A stretch of 12,158 nt of DNA from CAXBYZ01 sp043826085 (GTDB lineage: Bacteria; Patescibacteriota; Microgenomatia; UBA1400; CG1-02-47-37), in the NCBI GenBank assembly GCA_043826085.1, contig JBDRQW010000042.1, forward strand, positions 1-12,158, given 5' to 3'. Below are positions 1-6,400 of the stretch, piece after piece (the stretch's first letter is position 1; each line of letters opens with the position of its first letter). Made by a program: the position numbers and the translations under genes. The notes below the pieces were generated by a model, which was not told where the DNA came from, did no database searches, and worked only from the letters and a program-made list of their open reading frames with translations.

Positions 1-784
1 GAAAGACGGAGAAGATAATAAAGAGGAGGCCAACGATGGCTGAGGTAATGATCTCACCACCTTTTTTGGTATTCTCCGGGTTGCCGGCGGAGGTAATTAG
101 AGTGAAGGCGCCAAAGAGCATGAGCATAAAAGCTAGTCCGGCACCGATGGATATACCTCGAGTGAGAATGGTGTCGACGAAAGGTCCGATGCTTGTAGGA
201 ATACAACCGATGGCAGTTTGGATGCCTTCAATGTCTTGATTTTCTCCAATCCAGCAGGGTTGTGGTTTAGTTGTATCACTTGGTACCATAGTTGCATAAG
301 AGCCGTCGCTTTTAACACATAGTTTTGAAAAAATATTACCATCGGAGCCAATTATTTGACAGGTTGATTCTGGACAGTCGGTGTTATCTTTACAAGAGAT
401 AGGAATAGGTTTTTGGTAATTTTCTTCTTCTTCTTTCGGAACCAAACATTTATTTTCAGTGCAGTCAAGATCACCATAACAATATGGAGTTGCTGGATAT
501 GTTGTTTGACGGCAACATGATTGATAAAGATACCCACAATTTGATCCAATTGGTGGTGGGGCAGTTTTAGGAATACATTGATTATTTTGACAGCGTTCAG
601 TAGACTCGCATTTTATAGATTGTGAGATTAGGCCGTGAGGGCTAGTAGTTATACATTTATTAGCGATTAGGTCATATGTAGTATAGGGATTATCATCACA
701 ACACTGTTCAGCAAAAGCAGGATTAGGATTGATAAAAGTGATGGTAAAAAAGAAAAAGAGAATAATTAATAGCAATTTTTTCAT
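1..784 (-). CDS. Secreted Cys-rich protein with C-terminal VirB2/TrbC-like membrane helices (3' end outside window)
   Basis: An open frame of 261 codons starts at an ATG (782-784, minus) and runs off the left edge without a stop, so only the N-terminal and middle parts are seen. Residues 1-25 form a clear Sec signal peptide: MKK, a long Leu/Ile/Phe stretch, then a cut after AFA. The mature part is short on motifs but holds about 18 cysteines, many as C-x(4-6)-C pairs or CC doublets, which suggests a disulfide-bonded exported domain. From about residue 195 it changes to CIPTSIGPFVDTIL, a hydrophobic helix, then SAGNPENTKKGGEIITSAI and a second helix. This resembles the two-helix TrbC/VirB2 pilin-like module common in CPR genomes. 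Function is unknown; an anchored surface or pilus-related protein is inferred. It is divergent from the SpoIID gene. Its promoter is uncertain: TATGCT at 802-797 or TAAACT at 797-792 on the minus strand are the only candidates. Confidence 0.8.
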   Translation of the reverse strand, partial: MKKLLLIILFFFFTITFINPNPAFAEQCCDDNPYTTYDLIANKCITTSPHGLISQSIKCESTERCQNNQCIPKTAPPPIGSNCGYLYQSCCRQTTYPATPYCYGDLDCTENKCLVPKEEEENYQKPIPISCKDNTDCPESTCQIIGSDGNIFSKLCVKSDGSYATMVPSDTTKPQPCWIGENQDIEGIQTAIGCIPTSIGPFVDTILTRGISIGAGLAFMLMLFGAFTLITSAGNPENTKKGGEIITSAIVGLLFIIFSVF

Positions 785-811
785 TAAGACAAGTTTAGCA
801 TAAAATAAGAG

Positions 812-849
812 AAGGTTACGAACTAGAACTTCGGAAAGTTCGTAACCTT
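812..849. repeat. Perfect 13-bp inverted repeat (GGTTmCGAACT family) in divergent intergenic region
   Basis: The left arm AAGGTTACGAACT (812-824) and right arm AGTTCGTAACCTT (837-849) are exact reverse complements around a 12-nt loop (825-836). The arm is the same as in the elements at 3396 and 4424 except that TACG/CGTA replaces TCCG/CGGA, a change compensated on both sides. It lies between the divergent starts at 784 and 867, ending 5 nt before the -10 of the rightward gene. It could therefore be a mobile palindrome, an operator, or both. Confidence 0.75.
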
Positions 850-851
850 AG

Positions 852-860
852 TGCTAGAAT
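852..860 (+). promoter_or_regulatory. Extended -10 promoter of the coiled-coil/SpoIID gene; leaderless start predicted
   Basis: TGC followed by TAGAAT (855-860) is an extended -10 element. Only 6 nt separate it from the ATG at 867, so transcription should begin at or within a base of the start codon. No convincing -35 box is visible; the region where it should be is the palindrome at 812-849. Confidence 0.55.
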
Positions 861-866
861 GAGATT

Positions 867-2576
867 ATGAAGAAGTTGTTTGTTTTGTTATTGGTAGTGG
901 TTGGATTGATACTTGGAGTAGGATTTGTTACTAGTCTGGCTCGGGCGGATGAGTTGGATGATATTACTAAACAAATTAATGAGTTAAGTAAAGCTCGAGA
1001 GATGAGTGTGGCGGCGACGAAGCCCTTGGAGGCGGAGTTGGGGAATTTAAATAAAAAACTGGACGTGGCGGAGGCGGGGATTAATAAAGCTAAAGAGGAA
1101 TTAAGGGGACTGGAAGCGAGTATTGCTAAAAGAGAGAGGGATTTTAGTGAGCAGTATGTTCTTCTGGCAGAGAGAGCTTTGTCATTTTATAAATCTTCAC
1201 GAGTGCCATCGAGTTTGTTTGTTTTGTTTTCAAACGGAGGGTTGGCACGAGATCTTTTTTATAGTCGAGTGGTGACGGATCGAGATAAAGATGAGATAGC
1301 CATGATTACGGAGGATTTGATTCAACTGTCTCGGGACAAGAAAAAGGCGGAAGAAGATAGAGTTCGGTTGGCGGATTTGCAAGTTAAACTTGATAAAGAA
1401 GCTGATTTTTTCCGGGGCGAGATTGCCGGAGCTAAAACCTATCAAGCGGAATTATCTTCTCAGATTGCCAGTTTGTCAGCTAAACAACAGTCGATAATTT
1501 CTCAAAGACAAGCAAGTTTGAACTTGCCGGTTAGCTTAGGGGCTGGAACGATGATGTGTACTGATGATAGAAAACTTGATCCAGGTTTTGGCGGAGCTTT
1601 GGCGTTTTATACTTATGGAATTCCTCACCGGGTAGGGATGAATCAGTATGGGGCTTATGGTCGGGCTAAGGCAGGCCAAGATTATAAAGAGATTCTTAAT
1701 GCATATTTTGATGGCATTTCGTTTGAAGGAGGAAAGCAGGATATTAAGATTAAGATTCAGGGTCATGGAGAAAAATCGCTGGATGAGTATTTATTAGGGA
1801 TTTATGAGATGCCGGAAAGTTGGGATATGAATGCTTTAAAGGCTCAGGCGGTGGCGGCGAGAAGTTATGCTCTTTCTTATACCAATAATGGAGCTAATGA
1901 GATTTGTACGACTCAAGCTTGTCAGGTGTGGAAGAGTGATCCAAAGACCGGCCAGTGGAAACAGGCGGTAGAACAAACGAAAGGAGAAGTAATGGTGAAT
2001 GGGGGTCAAGTGATCAAGGCTTGGTATTCATCTACAGATGGAGGATATACTTTTACATCGGGAGATATTTGGGGAGGAGACAAGCCTTGGACTAAAAGAT
2101 TGAGGGATACGAATGGAGATGTAGGTAGTTTTAGTGAATTGAATGAAAAATCATATGACAAAGACTCGCCTTGTTTTTATGCGGCTCAAGGTTGGAGAGG
2201 AGAGTATGCAAACTCGGCTTGGTTAAAACCCTCTGAAGTAGCTGATATTGTGAATGTGTTGATGTTGGCTAAAGCTGATTCAGGTACTGGCGATCATTTG
2301 TATCAAACAGATAAGCCACATCCTTATGGGGGAGAGATTTGGAATGAAGAGAAGGTTAAGAGTGAGCTTTCTAGTAAGGGGATAACGCCGTTTAATAGTG
2401 TAAGTGGGGTATCTGTGGGAGCGGATTTTGGTAGTGGCAAAACAACATCGGTAAATGTGTCTGGAGATGCCGGCTCTAAGAGTTTTTCTGGGGATGAGTT
2501 TAAGAGTTACTTTAATATTCGGGCTCCGGCTAATATTCAGATTGTGGGGCCGTTGTATAATGTAGAGAGAAAGTAA
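867..2576 (+). CDS. Secreted coiled-coil (PcsB-like) protein with SpoIID/LytB peptidoglycan-cleaving domain
   Basis: 569 aa. Residues 1-27 are a signal peptide (cut after ARA). Residues 28-215 are charged heptad-like coiled coil resembling the PcsB/CwlO regulatory domain. Residues 245-560 match the SpoIID/LytB family, lytic transglycosylases that cleave glycan strands, typically after stem peptides are removed. Signature pieces are HRVGMNQYGAYGRAKAG (254-270), EMPESW (314-319), LKAQAVAARSYAL (324-336), a Cys pair in CTTQACQVW (347-355), and AWYSSTDGGYT (385-395). The EMP glutamate (E314), the likely catalytic residue, is kept. In classic SpoIID the GHGVGM-type motif is C-terminal; here it precedes the EMP motif and reads PHRVGM. 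This order also occurs in some actinobacterial-type SpoIID proteins. The protein should act outside the membrane in wall remodelling, perhaps gated by an FtsEX-like partner through the coiled coil (inference). The start is chosen for the signal peptide and the -10 directly upstream. Confidence 0.9.
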   Translation: MKKLFVLLLVVVGLILGVGFVTSLARADELDDITKQINELSKAREMSVAATKPLEAELGNLNKKLDVAEAGINKAKEELRGLEASIAKRERDFSEQYVLLAERALSFYKSSRVPSSLFVLFSNGGLARDLFYSRVVTDRDKDEIAMITEDLIQLSRDKKKAEEDRVRLADLQVKLDKEADFFRGEIAGAKTYQAELSSQIASLSAKQQSIISQRQASLNLPVSLGAGTMMCTDDRKLDPGFGGALAFYTYGIPHRVGMNQYGAYGRAKAGQDYKEILNAYFDGISFEGGKQDIKIKIQGHGEKSLDEYLLGIYEMPESWDMNALKAQAVAARSYALSYTNNGANEICTTQACQVWKSDPKTGQWKQAVEQTKGEVMVNGGQVIKAWYSSTDGGYTFTSGDIWGGDKPWTKRLRDTNGDVGSFSELNEKSYDKDSPCFYAAQGWRGEYANSAWLKPSEVADIVNVLMLAKADSGTGDHLYQTDKPHPYGGEIWNEEKVKSELSSKGITPFNSVSGVSVGADFGSGKTTSVNVSGDAGSKSFSGDEFKSYFNIRAPANIQIVGPLYNVERK

Positions 2577-2577
2577 A

Positions 2578-3201
2578 ATGTTGGTGTTTATTGATGATTC
2601 TGGTGATCCGGGGTTTAAAATTAACAAAGGATCTTCAAGGCTCTTTGTAATATCTTTGGCTATTTTTGATGATAATCTTGAGGCGGAGAAAACCTCAGTT
2701 GCCATTAAAGAGCTAAAAAGAAAATTAAAAGTTTCAGATCAATATGAATTTAAATTTAATAAAACTAATCAAAAATTTCGAAAAGCTTTTTTTAACACAG
2801 TTAGATATTTTAAGTTTAGAGTTCGAGCCATTGTTGTTGAAAAAGAATTGATTCACAGCCAAAGATTAAGAAATTACAAAGAAGATTTTTACAATTACAT
2901 AATTATGCAAGTTCTTAGCAAGAGTTATGGTTTTATTAAAAATGCTAAATTAAAATTTGATAGTCGTGGAGAAAAAACACTTCGTGATCAATTGAGAGTT
3001 TATTTATCACTTAAGCTTGACAATAAAAACAGGAAAATCTTTAAAAACCTCAAGTTTGTTGATTCCAGACAAAATACTTTAATACAGTTAGCTGATATGG
3101 TTGCCGGGTCAATATCTTCACACTATATTGGCAAAGATTCTCAATACTTAACTATGTTAAAAAGATCAAGAAGAATTGAAAATATATGGGAGTTTAAGTA
3201 A
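2578..3201 (+). CDS. DUF3800 domain protein (RNase H-like fold family), probable cargo gene
   Basis: 207 aa. The N-terminus FIDDSGDPGF (residues 4-13) and the C-terminal DSRQNTLIQLADMVAGS (162-178) are the two hallmark acidic motifs of DUF3800: D6, D7, D10 at one end and D162 and D173 at the other. These could form a metal-binding site like that of RNase H-fold nucleases, but no activity is established from sequence. There is no signal peptide or membrane segment, so it is cytoplasmic. It begins one base after the TAA of the SpoIID gene with only a weak purine stretch upstream, so it is probably translated by coupling. Its codons are much richer in A/T (AAA, TTT, ATT) than those of the genes on both sides, and a structured repeat follows it at once. 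This suggests insertion into an envelope operon. DUF3800 genes often turn up in accessory or mobile contexts. Confidence 0.82.
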   Translation: MLVFIDDSGDPGFKINKGSSRLFVISLAIFDDNLEAEKTSVAIKELKRKLKVSDQYEFKFNKTNQKFRKAFFNTVRYFKFRVRAIVVEKELIHSQRLRNYKEDFYNYIIMQVLSKSYGFIKNAKLKFDSRGEKTLRDQLRVYLSLKLDNKNRKIFKNLKFVDSRQNTLIQLADMVAGSISSHYIGKDSQYLTMLKRSRRIENIWEFK

Positions 3202-3204
3202 GTC

Positions 3205-3272
3205 GACCTTGTTTCCTATCTCAACGTAAGTTGAGAACGCCCACCATACGGTGACAATTCAGAAACAAGGTC
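3205..3272. repeat. Palindromic element folding as a three-way junction with a GNRA-type tetraloop
   Basis: The outer arms GACCTTGTTTC (3205-3215) and GAAACAAGGTC (3262-3272) are a perfect 11-bp inverted repeat. Inside are CTCAAC/GTTGAG (3220-3225, 3230-3235) with loop GTAA, a GNRA tetraloop, and CACC/GGTG (3242-3245, 3250-3253) with loop ATAC. The whole folds on paper into a stem with two branches. It lies 3 nt after the DUF3800 stop and ends 13 nt before the -10 of the next gene. It could be a mobile palindrome, a structured RNA, or a mRNA-end stem. No U-run follows, so it is not a canonical terminator. Confidence 0.7.
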
Positions 3273-3285
3273 TTTGTAGGGATAG

Positions 3286-3291
3286 TATAAT
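3286..3291 (+). promoter_or_regulatory. -10 promoter element upstream of the PH-domain gene
   Basis: A consensus TATAAT lies 14 nt before the ATG at 3306, predicting a leader of about 6-8 nt. No -35 box is obvious; where it would fall is the right arm of the palindrome at 3262-3272. It suggests the PH-domain gene and those after it can be transcribed independently of the SpoIID gene. Confidence 0.5.
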
Positions 3292-3305
3292 ATAAAAGAA
3301 GTAAT

Positions 3306-4073
3306 ATGCCAAATATTTTTGTAGCCCATTCGACAGATTCGACAAGCTCAGGGCAAGTAAAGAAGAAATTATCCACTAAGGTTCGGAAGAGAGAAGGTTC
3401 CGAACTGCCTTTTGCTTCGCTGCAGGCTGCTGAAAGTTCGGAACCTAAGCAGCCCAAGCCGGGGATGGGGCATGAGTATGTGACGGTGGCGGAAAGATTG
3501 GTGAAGCAGAAGAACGGTAGTAAGTTGAAGATGTTTAATATTTTGCCTCGAAAAGTGAAGTTTGAGACTCAAGAGGCCAAGGAAGTGATTTTGGTGTTAC
3601 TGCGTCAACATTGGATGACTCAAATTTCTTGGATAGTAACAGCGGGAGTGATGGTATTAATGCCGATTAGTTTAGTGTGGATTCCGATAATTTCGTTTAT
3701 GCCAAGTAATTTTCAAGTGATGGCGGTGATGATGTGGTATTTACTGACTATAGCTTTTGTTTATGAGAAGTTTATAACTTGGTTTTATCATGTATTTATT
3801 ATTACCGATGAGAGAGTGATTGATGTGGATTTTTATAACTTACTGTATAAAGAGGTAAGTGAAGCCAAGATTGATAATATTGAGGATGTGACTTACAGGC
3901 AAGGTGGAGTGGCCAGAGCGATGTTTAATTATGGTGATGTGGAGATGCAGACGGCGGGAGAGAGGCAAGAGTTTAAGATCGAGAATGTGCCGGAGCCTCA
4001 TAGGGTGGTTAAGATTTTAAATGAATTGAAGTTAGAAGAAGAGCATGAAAAAATTATGGGGAGGGTGAGATGA
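3306..4073 (+). CDS. Membrane protein with bacterial PH domain (bPH_2/YdbS-like) and repeat-derived N-terminal extension
   Basis: 255 aa. Residues 77-100 (FNILPRKVKFETQEAKEVILVLLRQHW) lead into two membrane helices, about 107-130 and 138-158. A PH-like beta domain follows at 160-240, with the typical FIITDERVIDVDFYNLLYKEVSEAKIDNIEDVTYRQGG (in part 164-201). Such proteins sit in the cytoplasmic membrane with the PH domain in the cytosol; their role is not established. Residues 7-52 look unlike the rest and are encoded by two repeat elements (3327-3360 and 3396-3445). The original start may therefore have been further in, for example Met54 or Met76. The start at 3306 is kept because of TATAAT at 3286 and the absence of a better signal downstream. 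The 3' end overlaps the next start in an ATGA at 4070-4073, so the two are translationally coupled. Confidence 0.82.
   Translation: MPNIFVAHSTDSTSSGQVKKKLSTKVRKREGSELPFASLQAAESSEPKQPKPGMGHEYVTVAERLVKQKNGSKLKMFNILPRKVKFETQEAKEVILVLLRQHWMTQISWIVTAGVMVLMPISLVWIPIISFMPSNFQVMAVMMWYLLTIAFVYEKFITWFYHVFIITDERVIDVDFYNLLYKEVSEAKIDNIEDVTYRQGGVARAMFNYGDVEMQTAGERQEFKIENVPEPHRVVKILNELKLEEEHEKIMGRVR
3327..3360. repeat. Dispersed repeat of the TTCGACAAGCTCAGG type, inside the PH-domain gene
   Basis: The stretch carries two overlapping copies of TTCGACA followed by AGCTCAGGGCAAG. This closely resembles a repeat type (CTTCGACAAGCTCAGGACAAG and variants) that I know recurs across many bacterial and metagenomic assemblies. 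A diverged copy is at 4776-4795. Read in frame it encodes STDSTSSGQ of the N-terminal extension. Identification is by resemblance only. Confidence 0.5.
3396..3445. repeat. GGTTCCGAACT palindromic element, inside the PH-domain gene
   Basis: Arms GGTTCCGAACT (3396-3406) and AGTTCGGAACC (3435-3445) are a perfect 11-bp inverted repeat. They enclose a 28-nt core with a smaller GCCT/AGGC hairpin around TTCG. The arms match those at 4424-4490 exactly. In frame it encodes GSELPFASLQAAESSEP. A partial extra GGTTCGGAA lies just before it (3380-3388). Confidence 0.75.
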
Positions 4074-4318
4074 CACCGTTTGATAAGTTGTTAGATTATT
4101 TAATTAAAACTTGGCAGATTGATTTGTTTTGGTTGGCAAAAGGAGGAGTGCTTTTGTTTATCTTCTTGTATTTTTTATTTACATTGGTGGTTTTAAGGCA
4201 GGTAAAGACAATGAGTGAAACGATTACGGGAGTTTTGGAGAAGGAGTTGACTTTGGCGGCAAAGTTGTTAATGGGGTTGGCAATAGTGGTATTTTTAATA
4301 GCTTTAATCATTTTGTAG
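4070..4318 (+). CDS. Small membrane protein with two predicted helices (DUF5657-like)
   Basis: 82 aa with two hydrophobic helices, about residues 22-43 (AKGGVLLFIFLYFLFTLVVL) and 64-82 (LLMGLAIVVFLIALIIL). A short charged linker (RQVKTMSETITGVLEKE) lies between them, so both termini are on the same side of the membrane. It starts in the ATGA overlap with the PH-domain gene and has a good Shine-Dalgarno (GGGGAGG, 4058-4064), 5 nt upstream. This shape recalls the CPR-specific family DUF5657, but I assign that only tentatively. Placement between two membrane proteins suggests the three may form one complex; no function is known. Confidence 0.75.
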   Translation: MTPFDKLLDYLIKTWQIDLFWLAKGGVLLFIFLYFLFTLVVLRQVKTMSETITGVLEKELTLAAKLLMGLAIVVFLIALIIL

Positions 4319-4330
4319 TAGACTATTAGT

Positions 4331-6355
4331 ATGAAGATAAATGTTTCTAAAATAGTGGGAGCGGCAAACAGCAAGACTTGGTCACAAGTTCATGAGTTTT
4401 TGCCGAAAGAAACCAATAACCAAGGTTCCGAACTAGCCTCGACTGACGTCAAGGATCGTCCCGCGTCCGCGGGACTGGAAGTTCGGAACCCTACGGACCT
4501 TAATAAAAGTCATGGGCATTTAATGGCGGCTTTGTCGTTTGAAGCTAAAAAAGAAAAGATAGAAGTGAGTTCGTTTGGGACGGAGATAATTAAACGCTTA
4601 CAAGAACTTTATTATTCTAATGAGAGTGATGGTGTTTTAAAAAAGATGAGTCAAGCGATGGAGAGTTTAGGGGCGGAATTTTTTAATGAAGTGGAGTTGG
4701 AAATGGTGTTGATGGTGATTTTGGAAGTTTGTCAGGAAACTGTTTTGTACGCAGGTAGAAGCGGGGGAGGCCCCTCGGCTTCGCTCGGGACAGGTCAAGT
4801 GTTTTTAAGGAGAGATGGTCAATTGGTAAAGTTAATTGATGGAGAGATTAATAATCTTGGAGTAGTATCCGGGAAACTTAAACCGGGAGATAGTTTGGTG
4901 GCGGGGACAACTCAATTTTTTGAGATTGTGGCGGAAGGGTTGATTAATTCTGCTTTAGAACAAGAGAGCGTAGAGTTGGCAGTAGAGAGTTTGGCACCGG
5001 TGGTTCATGGGCACGAGAAAAATTCGCGGGTGGCAGCGGTGGTGGGGAGGTGTGAAACCTTCAATAAGGTGACTCCTTCCGGCTTCGCCGTCCCGACTCG
5101 GCATTCTGCCGGGTCTCCTGTTAAGGAGTCACCTTTATCAAGAACGGACCTTACTAAAAAACCTTACAAAATAGTAGATAAGGTTGGAGAGATAGTAAAA
5201 AATTTGTGGGGAAAATTTCAATCAAAGGCGGTGAGAGTTAGGAGTCGAGATCCGAAAAAGCAAAAGAGTGCGGCGACGATTGCTCTGGTATTGGTGTTGG
5301 TATTTGGATTGAGTTTAGTAATGGCCGGAAAAAAGAGGCAAAAAACAAAACAGGAGGAACAGTTAAGACAAGTTTTTGAGGAAGCAAACTATAAATATGA
5401 TGAAGCTCAAGGATTAATTGAACTTAATCCGCTTAGGGCTAAGTCTTTACTTAAAGATAGTTTGGAGGCGATTAAATTTTTTGAATCAGAATCAAAAGAA
5501 GCTTTGGGTGAAGATTTGTTGAGTTTGGTTTCAAAAATAGAGGAAGCTTTGGGGGATGTTTCTAGAGAGTATGAACTAGAGTCGGCTAGTGAGTGGTTTG
5601 ATTTTAATTTGGTAAAGGAAGGTTTTAAGGCTAGTGATTTTGAAGCTGAAGATGATAAATTACTGGTGTGGGATAAAGATTCAAAAGCAGTCGTAGAAAT
5701 TAATTTGGCGAGCAAAGCATCAAAAATTGTGGTGGGAGGAGACAAGGTTGGTGGGGGAAGCTTGACGGGTTTGGCAGGAGAGAGAGGGTTTATTGTAAGT
5801 GGAGATAATATAACCGTGATAAATGTTAATGAGACAGAAGTGGTGGCGGAAGTGGCCGGAGATGAGTGGGGGGATATAAAAGATGCGGTTGGGTTTTCCA
5901 GCAATTTGTATTTACTGGACGGAACCAGTGATGGTCAGATTATTAAGTATATGGGGGTTAGTAGTGGATTATCGAGCAGGAGAAATTACTTAACTGGAGA
6001 TAGTTATGATTTTTCTGAAGCGGTAAGTATGGCCATTGATGGATCGGTGTGGGTATTGTTTAAAGATGGAACTATAGTTAAGTATACTAGGGGAGTAAAG
6101 GACGCTTTTGTGGTGGCAGGTTTAGATAAAGGGTTTGAAGAGCCGATTAAAATATTTACATCTCCTGAAGTGGAGAATTTATATGTTCTTGATAGAAGAA
6201 GCATGAGAGTGGTGGTGATTGCGAAGAGTGGAGAGTATCATGCTCAGTATAATTGGCCGGGAATTGCCGGAGTGGCTGATTTGGTGGCGAGCGAGGAGTT
6301 GAGTAAGGTGTTTTTGTTGACGACGGAGAAGATATTTACGATAGAGTTGAAGTAA
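4331..6355 (+). CDS. PP2C-like pseudophosphatase / TM / coiled coil / beta-propeller protein
   Basis: 674 aa. The N-terminal 60-245 resembles a PP2C/SpoIIE-type phosphatase fold, as in GQVFLRRDGQLVKL (155-168) and LGVVSGKLKPGDSLVAGT (176-193). The usual metal-binding DG and terminal aspartates are not evident, so catalysis is doubtful. A single membrane helix spans about 313-331, flanked by basic residues. It is followed by a helical region (338-410) and a C-terminal domain of repeated beta strands (about 425-674) with Asp-Gly turns such as KDGT and LLDGTSDG. That domain looks like a six- or seven-bladed propeller, probably outside the membrane. The design suggests a transmembrane sensor that couples an external propeller to a cytosolic PP2C-like domain (inference). 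Three repeat elements are embedded in frame, at residues about 31-54, 146-155 and 246-270, all in likely linkers or loops. It starts 12 nt after the small membrane gene and is probably cotranscribed with it. Confidence 0.75.
   Translation: MKINVSKIVGAANSKTWSQVHEFLPKETNNQGSELASTDVKDRPASAGLEVRNPTDLNKSHGHLMAALSFEAKKEKIEVSSFGTEIIKRLQELYYSNESDGVLKKMSQAMESLGAEFFNEVELEMVLMVILEVCQETVLYAGRSGGGPSASLGTGQVFLRRDGQLVKLIDGEINNLGVVSGKLKPGDSLVAGTTQFFEIVAEGLINSALEQESVELAVESLAPVVHGHEKNSRVAAVVGRCETFNKVTPSGFAVPTRHSAGSPVKESPLSRTDLTKKPYKIVDKVGEIVKNLWGKFQSKAVRVRSRDPKKQKSAATIALVLVLVFGLSLVMAGKKRQKTKQEEQLRQVFEEANYKYDEAQGLIELNPLRAKSLLKDSLEAIKFFESESKEALGEDLLSLVSKIEEALGDVSREYELESASEWFDFNLVKEGFKASDFEAEDDKLLVWDKDSKAVVEINLASKASKIVVGGDKVGGGSLTGLAGERGFIVSGDNITVINVNETEVVAEVAGDEWGDIKDAVGFSSNLYLLDGTSDGQIIKYMGVSSGLSSRRNYLTGDSYDFSEAVSMAIDGSVWVLFKDGTIVKYTRGVKDAFVVAGLDKGFEEPIKIFTSPEVENLYVLDRRSMRVVVIAKSGEYHAQYNWPGIAGVADLVASEELSKVFLLTTEKIFTIELK
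4424..4490. repeat. GGTTCCGAACT palindromic element with two inner hairpins, inside the PP2C-like gene
   Basis: Arms GGTTCCGAACT (4424-4434) and AGTTCGGAACC (4480-4490) are identical to those at 3396-3445. Inside are CCTCGAC/GTCAAGG with loop TGAC (one mismatch) and a perfect GTCCCGC/GCGGGAC (4458-4464, 4469-4475) with loop GTCC. On paper this gives a three-way junction. It is in frame, encoding GSELASTDVKDRPASAGLEV. Confidence 0.78.
4763..4795. repeat. GC-rich hairpin repeat related to the TTCGACAAGCTCAGG type, inside the PP2C-like gene
   Basis: A GGGG/CCCC hairpin (within 4763-4774) is followed by TCGGCTTCGCTCGGGACAGG (4775-4794). That segment aligns with TCGACAAGCTCAGGGCAAG at 3340-3358. 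It encodes SGGGPSASLGTG in a loop of the PP2C-like domain. Its G+C content stands out from the surrounding AT-rich sequence. Confidence 0.45.
5066..5135. repeat. Palindromic element (AAGGTGACTCCTT arms) with two inner hairpins, inside the PP2C-like gene
   Basis: A perfect 13-bp inverted repeat (5066-5078 and 5123-5135) encloses CGGC/GCCG with loop TTC, then CGGCA/TGCCG with loop TTC. The layout is the same as at 4424-4490, but with different arms. It is in frame and encodes residues about 246-268 in the linker between the PP2C-like domain and the membrane helix. Confidence 0.75.
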
Positions 6356-6400
6356 TGGGTTTTGTCAATCTTTTTGAACAAATTTCGTTAATTATATTTT

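Noticed and set aside
2280..2705. 141-codon minus-strand open frame
   Set aside because: It lies across the SpoIID stop and DUF3800 start, both well supported, and has no recognisable domain.
3205..5135. CRISPR array
   Set aside because: The repeats are inverted, few, unevenly spaced and partly coding; there are no regular spacers and no cas genes.
5407..5904. 165-codon minus-strand open frame, Ser/Leu/Pro-rich
   Set aside because: It is antisense to the propeller gene; the low-complexity composition is that of a shadow of G-rich coding sequence.
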